Below, piece by piece: positions 29,303 through 36,361 of a stretch of DNA of 36,361 bases. Origin of the DNA: Maribacter sp. (lineage in GTDB: Bacteria; Bacteroidota; Bacteroidia; Flavobacteriales; Flavobacteriaceae); contig JAAETN010000475.1 in assembly GCA_024228355.1 (NCBI GenBank), positions 1-36,361 of the forward strand, given 5' to 3'. The translations under genes and the position numbers were made by a program. The first letter of the stretch is position 1, and each line of letters starts with the position of its first letter. The notes under the pieces were generated by a model. It was not told the DNA's origin and ran no database searches. It saw nothing but the letters and a program-made list of their open reading frames with translations.

Positions 29303-29650
29303 TTTACTCTTAAATCTAATTCTTAGCGCCAACACAAACATTACAATTGCGGTAATCAACAGTCCACAAGCCTCTCTAGCCTCTTCGATATTCTTTATAT
29401 CCCCTTTACCAATTGTGAACCCTTCAAACTTTTCCGGCATTAAATAGAAGAATCCGATTATTCCCAATACACAGGCAATTGCGGGAATAATAAAAGGCAC
29501 TTTGTTGAATACATATCCCAAGGTTACCAAGGTTGCCACCAGATAAATAACAATCCAAAGAAAAGCATCTGGATCATTATATTGAAGCCCCGCTGTGATT
29601 AAAAACAAAATTGCAAAAATGCCGCCGAAAAATTTAAAAGCCTTGTCCAT
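29291..29650 (-). CDS. TMEM220-like small membrane protein
   Basis: Four hydrophobic segments with LQYNDPDAFLWIVIYL motif. 3' end overlaps the convergent dnaX by 12 bp. Confidence 0.75.
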   Translation of the reverse strand: MDKAFKFFGGIFAILFLITAGLQYNDPDAFLWIVIYLVATLVTLGYVFNKVPFIIPAIACVLGIIGFFYLMPEKFEGFTIGKGDIKNIEEAREACGLLITAIVMFVLALRIRFKSKSKI

Positions 29651-29720
29651 ATAACAAATTTATGAATTCAATTTTGAATAGATTCCGATTCATGGTATTT
29701 TTGATTTCAAATTAAAAGAG

Positions 29721-30302
29721 ATGCTTGGCCTTAAATTACCAACAGACCCTAGATGGGTCAATATTGTTGAAATGAATATTGATGAAATTCTTACTGACCA
29801 TGCTTATTGCGAGCAGAAAGCGGCAAGCACGGCAATCTCATTGATTATTTCATTTCCTGAATACACAGAACTTACCCAAGAGATGATTGCCCTTTCCCGA
29901 GAGGAAATGGGGCATTTTAAAATGGTGCATGATCGTATAATCGCCAGAGGACAAACTTTGGGTCGAGATAGAAAAGATGATTATGTGGTCGCATTGATGA
30001 AATTCTTTCCCAAAGGAGGAAGCCGTACCAATCAATTGGTGCATCGTCTTTTATATGCAGCCTTAATTGAAGCCCGAAGTTGTGAACGTTTCCGGTTATT
30101 ATCAGAACAATTAAAGGATAAGGAATTGGCTGAATTTTATCATAAATTAATGGTAAGTGAGGCTGGGCATTATACGATGTTCTTGAAATTTGCTCGCGAA
30201 TATGGTAATTTGGAAGAGGTAAACCAAAAGTGGAAAAGTCTCTTGGAATATGAGGCAGGGATTATACGAAATCTAGGCACTGAAGGAAGAATACATGGTT
30301 AG
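29721..30302 (+). CDS. miaE: tRNA-(ms2io6A)-hydroxylase
   Basis: Diiron protein pattern: LTDHAYCEQKAASTAISLI, EEMGHFKMVHDRI, LIEARSCERF, SEAGHYTMFLKFAREY. Confidence 0.92.
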   Translation: MLGLKLPTDPRWVNIVEMNIDEILTDHAYCEQKAASTAISLIISFPEYTELTQEMIALSREEMGHFKMVHDRIIARGQTLGRDRKDDYVVALMKFFPKGGSRTNQLVHRLLYAALIEARSCERFRLLSEQLKDKELAEFYHKLMVSEAGHYTMFLKFAREYGNLEEVNQKWKSLLEYEAGIIRNLGTEGRIHG

Positions 30303-30319
30303 AACGTTCACCTAAAACC

Positions 30320-31216
30320 TTATTTTTTTTGATTACTAGTATGATAAAGCGTCTTGATGATTCCATCAGAAAGACCAATTTTAGGTACATGTATTTTTTT
30401 GGCACCACTCCATTTGGCAGCCATTAAGAATATACGCGTTGCCGGAATTATAACATCGGCCCTATCGGTGTTAAGACCCAATTCTGATATTCTATCTTCA
30501 TAACTCAGACTATTCAAGAAATTAAACTGTGCGTTCAACCATATAAACGAAAGAGGCTGACCTTCTTTTCTACCCGACATTTTATGTAATTTATTAATAT
30601 TACCCCCAGAGCCGATTATTGAAATTTTATGTAAATGCACTGTATTTTGCCTAATCCAATCCTCCAAATTTTTCCAAGTAGATTCGTCTACCATATCATT
30701 CAGCAATCGAACAGTACCTATTTTAATTGATTTCGATGTCTTGATTTCACCTTTGCTAAAGAGGGTAAACTCTGTACTTCCTCCTCCCACATCAATATAA
30801 AGGTAGGATTGATCTTTCTTTATTAACTTTTTTAAATCCGTGGATGCGATTATCTCAGCTTCTCTTTTCCCATCTATCAATTCAATTTTTATCCCTGCCT
30901 CACTATTGATCTTTTCAATAACCTCCATTCCATTTTTGGCTTCACGCATGGCCGAGGTTGCACAAGCCATGTAATTTTCTACTCGATTAACATCCATTAG
31001 GAACTGAAAGGCCTTCATCGACTTTGTGATGCGTATAGCATTTTCTTCTGATATTTCCCCTATCGTGAACGAATCTTCCCCCAAACGAACCGGAACCCGT
31101 ACTAACTCACTTTTCGTAAATAAGGTCTTTTTTCCTTTTTCTTCAATTACATTTTGAATTAGGAGCCTAATAGCGTTTGACCCTATATCTATTGCTGCAA
31201 ATTTTCGAATTTTCAA
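30320..31216 (-). CDS. Ppx/GppA-family exopolyphosphatase
   Basis: AAIDIGSNAIRLLI, YLYIDVGGGSTEFTLF, GSGGNINKL. Confidence 0.92.
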   Translation of the reverse strand: MKIRKFAAIDIGSNAIRLLIQNVIEEKGKKTLFTKSELVRVPVRLGEDSFTIGEISEENAIRITKSMKAFQFLMDVNRVENYMACATSAMREAKNGMEVIEKINSEAGIKIELIDGKREAEIIASTDLKKLIKKDQSYLYIDVGGGSTEFTLFSKGEIKTSKSIKIGTVRLLNDMVDESTWKNLEDWIRQNTVHLHKISIIGSGGNINKLHKMSGRKEGQPLSFIWLNAQFNFLNSLSYEDRISELGLNTDRADVIIPATRIFLMAAKWSGAKKIHVPKIGLSDGIIKTLYHTSNQKK

Positions 31217-31227
31217 TTTTTGAAGTT

Positions 31228-33300
31228 TTAAGATTTTAACTTATTAGCGTAATAATCGTACATAGCAAATTGCGAACGCACTTTTGGCTTGTTGTTTTTT
31301 CTATAGGCGTTATCCTGTTTATCCGAAAATACACGGGCCTTGACATTATCGTTCCAGGATATTTCGAAAGTATCAATCAATTCCTGTTTAATGTCGTCAT
31401 CATAAACCGGGCAACCTACCTCTACCCTATTATCCAAATTCCGTGTCATCCAATCAGCTGAGGATATATAGACCTTTGGATTACCTTCATTATTGAAAAT
31501 AAAGACCCTAGGATGCTCTAAAAATTTATCAACCACACTGATTGCCTCTATATTTTCACTCATTCCCTTAACTCCGGGTATAAGACAACATACACCCCTT
31601 ATAATCAATTGTATTTTCACCCCTGAATTGCTGGCCTCATATAATTTATCAATCATTTTATACGAGGTAAAACTGTTCATCTTTATTTTAATGCACGCCT
31701 CTTTCCCTGTAATAGCGTTTTCTATCTCTTTGTCAATTTGTTCTATGAAAAAACTTCTGGTATAGTGCGGGGATACCACCAAATGCTTGTATTTATTTAT
31801 TTTATAAGTAGTGATAAAAAAATCAAATACTTTATTGATTTCTTTTAATATAGGTTCGTGCGCAGTAAATAATGTATAATCGGTATAAATACGTGCTGTA
31901 GACTCATTAAAATTACCTGTGCTAATAAATCCATAACGCTTTATCTTATTCCCTTCTTCACGTTCGACTACACATATTTTACTATGTACTTTCAAACCTG
32001 GTACACCAAAAATCAGTTTTACTCCTTCAGCTTGGAGCTTTTCGGCATACCCAATATTAGCTTGTTCATCAAAACGGGCCCTTAACTCGATCTGCATGGT
32101 GACCTGCTTTCCATTTTTAACGGCATTGATTAAGGAAGCCGCTACTTGCGAGTTATTCGCAAGACGGTATACCGTAATTTTTATACTTCTGACCTTTGGA
32201 TCTAAAGCGGCCTCCTTTAAAAATTTTATTACATAGGAAAATGTTTGATAGGGTGTGTATTGCAAGTAGTCTTTTTCAGCAATCTTTTCGAACAAACTCC
32301 CTTCCAAAGTTAGACCCTTAACTGGAAGTGGTGTAATCTTATCATACATTAAATCTTGTCGACCCAAGCTTGGAAATCCCATATAATCCCGTCGGTTGTG
32401 ATACCGCCCTCCAGGAATGACACTATCGGTATCTTCAATATTCATTTTGTCCTTTAGAAATTGTAGGGTGTCTTTTTCTATATCCTCATCATAAACGAAT
32501 CGAACGGGGTCACTAATTTTTCTTCCTTCTACACTAGATGATATTTTTTCGATAAAACTCTTACTTAAGTCATTATCAATATCCAACTCCGCATCACGGG
32601 TTATTTTTATCATATGGGCCGTAATTGACTCATAGGAGAACATATTGAAAATACTTCGCAATGAATACCGAATTAAATCATCAAGAATGATAATATAATT
32701 CTTATCACCTATTTTTGGAAGAACCACAAAACGGTCAATACCTTTAGGAATTTCTATAAGCGCATACCTCTTATTCTTCTTTTTAATGTCCTCATCATCA
32801 ATAAGTACCATTCTCACTGCCAAATATGCAGCAGTATCTTTTAATAATGGGAATTCGGCCAAGTCGTTCAAAATTATGGTCATCAATATTGGACTTATAT
32901 TTTGAATGAAATAATTCTTGATAAATTCTTCATGCTCGCCTCCAATTTGGGTTTCATCAATTACGAATATATTCTGAGACTCCAGCTCTTTTTTGATATT
33001 GGTTAATATCTCGAGGCTTTTGGCCTGCTGTATAATCACAATTCTCGTGATTTCTTCCAATAGGTCTTTTGCAGTTTCCCCTCCCAAAGCACTTTTTCCT
33101 TTTTTTCCGGCATCAACAATTCGCTTTATTGTTGCATAGCGTACCTTGAAAAATTCATCGAGGTTATTAGAGAAAATCCCCAAAAATCGAAGACGTTCTA
33201 TAAGTGGTACATTTTTGTCTGCACTTTCCTGTAGGACCCGCTCATTGAAACTAAGCCAACTTATCTCTCGATTTATATATTGATTTTTGGCTTTAATCAT
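31228..33300 (-). CDS. ppk1: Polyphosphate kinase 1
   Basis: NREISWLSFNERVLQES, KITVYRLANNSQVAASLINAVKNGKQVT, ELRARFDEQANIGYAEKLQAEGVKLIFGVPGLKVHSKICVVER (catalytic His region), ISSADWMTRNLDNRVEV. Confidence 0.96.
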   Translation of the reverse strand: MIKAKNQYINREISWLSFNERVLQESADKNVPLIERLRFLGIFSNNLDEFFKVRYATIKRIVDAGKKGKSALGGETAKDLLEEITRIVIIQQAKSLEILTNIKKELESQNIFVIDETQIGGEHEEFIKNYFIQNISPILMTIILNDLAEFPLLKDTAAYLAVRMVLIDDEDIKKKNKRYALIEIPKGIDRFVVLPKIGDKNYIIILDDLIRYSLRSIFNMFSYESITAHMIKITRDAELDIDNDLSKSFIEKISSSVEGRKISDPVRFVYDEDIEKDTLQFLKDKMNIEDTDSVIPGGRYHNRRDYMGFPSLGRQDLMYDKITPLPVKGLTLEGSLFEKIAEKDYLQYTPYQTFSYVIKFLKEAALDPKVRSIKITVYRLANNSQVAASLINAVKNGKQVTMQIELRARFDEQANIGYAEKLQAEGVKLIFGVPGLKVHSKICVVEREEGNKIKRYGFISTGNFNESTARIYTDYTLFTAHEPILKEINKVFDFFITTYKINKYKHLVVSPHYTRSFFIEQIDKEIENAITGKEACIKIKMNSFTSYKMIDKLYEASNSGVKIQLIIRGVCCLIPGVKGMSENIEAISVVDKFLEHPRVFIFNNEGNPKVYISSADWMTRNLDNRVEVGCPVYDDDIKQELIDTFEISWNDNVKARVFSDKQDNAYRKNNKPKVRSQFAMYDYYANKLKS

Positions 33301-33785
33301 TATTTTAAATGTTTTGGGAATATGGTATAGTTCGTGGCCCCTTTTTCAATTGAACTCCAGTTATTTGTGTCAAAAGTCAAATGCACCAATCCACTGGTAG
33401 GTACATTCTCTATGTAGATGCTTCCCAAAGCGTTTGCTAGATGTGTAAAGGCATGATTATGACCGAAGATCATTACAGTTTCAAATGAATTATCCAAATT
33501 TTTCACAAACTGTAGTATATAATCCCCCGAAAAATCATAAAGTTCATTGGTAATCTCAAATTGGCTAAATGGAAAATGAAGTTGGCGTAAAAAAATCATG
33601 CACGTATGCAAGGCCCGATTTGCTGGACTAGCAAATATCGCATCAATAGCTACGTCTTTTTGCTTGAAAGCATTTGCCACCAGATGACCATCATTGATTC
33701 CTCTTTCCTTTAAAGGCCTATCCTTATCATTTACCGAATATTCCCATGAGGATTTACCGTGCCTAACCAAAATCAACTTTTTCAT
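33300..33785 (-). CDS. SixA-like histidine phosphatase family protein
   Basis: RHG motif (LILVRHGKSSWE), DRPLKERG, FASPANRALHT, IFGHNHAFTHLAN. Confidence 0.88.
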   Translation of the reverse strand: MKKLILVRHGKSSWEYSVNDKDRPLKERGINDGHLVANAFKQKDVAIDAIFASPANRALHTCMIFLRQLHFPFSQFEITNELYDFSGDYILQFVKNLDNSFETVMIFGHNHAFTHLANALGSIYIENVPTSGLVHLTFDTNNWSSIEKGATNYTIFPKHLK

Positions 33786-33798
33786 AAGATCCTATATT

Positions 33799-34446
33799 TT
33801 AAGGAGCTAGTCGCTCTATTTTCCAACTAAAATCATCTTGCAAGGAATAGCGGATCCTATCGTGTAATCGATTGGGTCTTCCTTGCCAAAATTCAATGGA
33901 CACTGGTCTTACCAAATATCCTCCCCAATAATCAGGACGTGGTATTTCCTTGCCTTCATATTTCGCTTCCAAGTCTTTTAACTTTTCTTCCAGAACAGCT
34001 CTTGAAGCAATAACCTTGCTCTGGTCAGATACAATTGCACCTAACTTGCTACCTTCGGGTCGGGATTCAAAATAACCATCTGATAAATTTTCCGCAATCT
34101 TTTCTGCAGTTCCTTTAATAATGACCTGTCGCTCCATGGAATGCCAAAAGAAAGAAAGGCAAACATTCGGGTTTACTTCAATGGCGTTCCCTTTTTCACT
34201 TTCATAATTTGTATAGAAAATAAAACCCTCATAGGTATATTTCTTCAAAAGGACTACCCGATTCTTGGGATACCCATCCAAACCAATGGTTGAAATACAC
34301 ATTGTATTGGTCTCGTCAACCGTATTTGAAGCCTCAACTTCGTAAAACCACTTTTGAAACAACTCCATGGGGTTGTCTGAAATAGTATCCTCATTCAAGG
34401 CACTCTTTCCGTAAGATTTTCTATAATTTCCTAAGTCGTTCTCCAT
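33799..34446 (-). CDS. pdxH: Pyridoxamine 5'-phosphate oxidase
   Basis: CISTIGLDGYPKNRVVLLKKYTYEGFIFYTNYESEKGNAIEVNP, FFWHSMERQVIIKG, C-terminal EFWQGRPNRLHDRIRY. Confidence 0.96.
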   Translation of the reverse strand: MENDLGNYRKSYGKSALNEDTISDNPMELFQKWFYEVEASNTVDETNTMCISTIGLDGYPKNRVVLLKKYTYEGFIFYTNYESEKGNAIEVNPNVCLSFFWHSMERQVIIKGTAEKIAENLSDGYFESRPEGSKLGAIVSDQSKVIASRAVLEEKLKDLEAKYEGKEIPRPDYWGGYLVRPVSIEFWQGRPNRLHDRIRYSLQDDFSWKIERLAP

Positions 34447-34569
34447 GGTATAACAATCTTAAAACAAGATAGACAAAGTTCAACAAAAGATGGGAAAAAG
34501 GGAAGATTTATGGTGTTTTTATTGAGGTCTAAAATGCGATGGAATAAACCCTAGAGCCAAATATGATGC

Positions 34570-35475
34570 CTATATATCAATTTGCATTCCATCATCGGCC
34601 AAAACAACCTTCTGGAATATTTCCTGAGCTTCTTCTTTAAAGAGTGCAATCGATTTATAGCGTGTGGAGTAATGACCCAGGATTAATATGCCGACCTCAG
34701 CTTTTTTGGCAATAGTTGCGGCCTCTTTGGCGGTTGCATGTTTGGTTTTGGCAGATAGGTGAGCCTCAGTTTCCAAAAATGTGGATTCATGGTATAACGC
34801 ATCAATCATTTTTATTTGACCTATAATTTCCGGATAGTATCCTGTATCACTGCAATAGGCATAACACTTGGCCTTGGGAGGATCAAATGTGAGTTTGATA
34901 TTGGGAACAATCGTGCCATTATCCAAAGTAATGTCCTTACCATTTTTGATATTCTGAAAATAACATTTGTCTATCTTATATTTTGCCACGGCCTCAATAT
35001 TCAATTTACGTTCTCCCAATTTCTCGCTGAAAAGAAAACCATTCGTATATATACGGTGATCTAAAGGAATAGTTTCTACGGTCACTTTTTCATCCTCATA
35101 AATGATTTCAGGTTCTTTAGCGGTGAGCTCATGAAACCTTATTGGATAATTGGTCCATGAGTCTCCCAATTTTAATAGTAAGGTAATAGCTTCTTTAATG
35201 CCCTTTGGTCCGTAAATATGCATCTCCTTGTCCCTTCCCAAAAGACGAAAGGTTGATAATAATCCGGGTAATCCAAAAAAATGATCGCCATGAAGATGGG
35301 AAATAAAAATATGGTTGATTCTGGAAAATTTTATTTTGTATTTGCGAAGTTGTACTTGGGTGCCCTCTCCACAATCTATTAAAAACAAATGGTTTTTAAT
35401 CTCCAGTACTTGGGAGGTAGGGTTGGTAAGTGTGCGCGGGGTTGCTGCATAACAGCCTAATATGTTTAACTTCAT
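34570..35475 (-). CDS. rnz: Ribonuclease Z
   Basis: LFLIDCGEGTQVQLRKYKIKFSRINHIFISHLHGDHFFGLPGLLSTF, YCSDTGY, ILGHYSTRY. Confidence 0.95.
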   Translation of the reverse strand: MKLNILGCYAATPRTLTNPTSQVLEIKNHLFLIDCGEGTQVQLRKYKIKFSRINHIFISHLHGDHFFGLPGLLSTFRLLGRDKEMHIYGPKGIKEAITLLLKLGDSWTNYPIRFHELTAKEPEIIYEDEKVTVETIPLDHRIYTNGFLFSEKLGERKLNIEAVAKYKIDKCYFQNIKNGKDITLDNGTIVPNIKLTFDPPKAKCYAYCSDTGYYPEIIGQIKMIDALYHESTFLETEAHLSAKTKHATAKEAATIAKKAEVGILILGHYSTRYKSIALFKEEAQEIFQKVVLADDGMQIDI

Positions 35476-35490
35476 AAATCCAAAATTGTG

Positions 35491-35508
35491 AATTCAGAAT
35501 GCTGAATT
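35491..35508. repeat. Inverted repeat AATTCAG-aatg-CTGAATT between rnz and the upstream gene
   Basis: 7-bp perfect arms with 4-nt loop in the short gap between two co-directional minus-strand genes. Confidence 0.7.
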
Positions 35509-35509
35509 T

Positions 35510-35842
35510 TTATATATCCAAATCCCTTTCTATTTCTTCCATCTCGATGATGTCCTTGGCTTCTTGAATTGTAGGTACAACACAAATTTCTTCTGGCACT
35601 TCTTCAAAAGACACCTTATCGGTCACCAGAACGAATGACTTTTTCAGACCTCTATGCGCATTGGAAATTTGAAGAAATTCCAAAATATCTCCAGCCGTAA
35701 GATCTGAGAAGGAGAAAAGATTTACGATGATATTGTCATTCTTCACATTTGGATAGCCTTTGCTCAGGTTCTTCAAAAACTCCTGAAGCGCAATATTTTC
35801 CTGGAAAATTATGGTAGTGGTACCATCCTTATCAAAAATCAT
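35510..35842 (-). CDS. Conserved hypothetical protein located between pyrB and rnz
   Basis: 110-aa ORF, co-directional with tight flanks (6 bp from pyrB); MIFDKDGTTTIIFQENIALQEFLKNLSKGYPNVKNDNIIVNLFSFSDL. Confidence 0.65.
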   Translation of the reverse strand: MIFDKDGTTTIIFQENIALQEFLKNLSKGYPNVKNDNIIVNLFSFSDLTAGDILEFLQISNAHRGLKKSFVLVTDKVSFEEVPEEICVVPTIQEAKDIIEMEEIERDLDI

Positions 35843-35848
35843 AAAGTC

Positions 35849-36361
35849 CTATTTTATTTTTGAGGCCAATAGATATATAGCCGCCATACGAATGGCGACC
35901 CCATTTTCTACCTGATCCAAAATAATGGATTGTTTTGAATCTGCAACATCACTTGTTATCTCCACGCCCCTATTAATTGGTCCTGGGTGCATTATCACTA
36001 TTTCCTTGTCCAAAGAATCCAATAGTGCCTTGTTAACCCCAAATTGTTGGGTGTATTCCCTAGTGGTTGGGAAATAACTAATATCCAACCGTTCATTCTG
36101 AATACGTAACATATTTGCAACATCACACCAATTCAGGGCTTCCCGCAAATTAGTTTCAACCTCAACCCCTAAAGATTCAATGTGCTTGGGCATTAAGGTC
36201 TTTGGGCCACAAACTTTAACTTGTGCACCCTGAAGTTTTAAAGCGAAAATATTTGACAAGGCCACTCTTGAATGTAAAATATCCCCAACAATAACGACTT
36301 TCTTGCCCGTTACATCACCTAGTTTTTCACGAATGGAGAAAGAATCCAATAAGGCTTGTGT
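35849..36361 (-). CDS. pyrB: Aspartate carbamoyltransferase catalytic subunit, 5'-truncated by window edge
   Basis: VVIVGDILHSRVALSNIFALKLQGAQVKVCGPKTLMP, VNKALLDSLDKEIVIMHPGPINRGVEI. Frame stays open past 36349 to the window edge. Confidence 0.94.
   Translation of the reverse strand, partial: TQALLDSFSIREKLGDVTGKKVVIVGDILHSRVALSNIFALKLQGAQVKVCGPKTLMPKHIESLGVEVETNLREALNWCDVANMLRIQNERLDISYFPTTREYTQQFGVNKALLDSLDKEIVIMHPGPINRGVEITSDVADSKQSIILDQVENGVAIRMAAIYLLASKIK

Overview
The window looks like a compact core-chromosome segment from a Flavobacteriaceae-type Bacteroidota. It is AT-rich, mostly lacks obvious Shine-Dalgarno sites, and carries TAnnTTTG-type -7 boxes. I found no prophage, transposon, CRISPR array or recognisable defence island. 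I annotate about 34 protein-coding genes: truncated thiolase, NlpC/P60, TPR, gyrA, clpC, nnr, thrA-thrB-thrC, gcvT, pcd, YebC, a kdsB/HAD/kdnB-like/acyltransferase cluster, a RecD-like helicase, rsmD, dnaX, miaE, a pdxH-sixA-ppk1-ppx cluster, rnz and partial pyrB, plus RNase P RNA on the minus strand. The most interesting signals are not ordinary genes. (1) An A10 homopolymer lies inside dnaX at the apparent end of domain III; slippage in either direction meets a stop within a few codons, suggesting a programmed gamma/tau switch. (2) An unannotated 30-aa Thr-rich leader ORF (MLFNNLDIATLFSPLTNGRNTTITHTTPLG*) sits upstream of thrABC with mutually exclusive RNA pairings, suggesting an attenuator. 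(3) A pilin-like membrane protein overlaps a DUF3822/PilM-like gene. (4) A perfect 19-bp palindrome lies between nnr and the thr leader. (5) A KdnB-like oxidase sits beside kdsB, suggesting Kdo modification. All calls come from reading the sequence and ORF translations; no searches were run.
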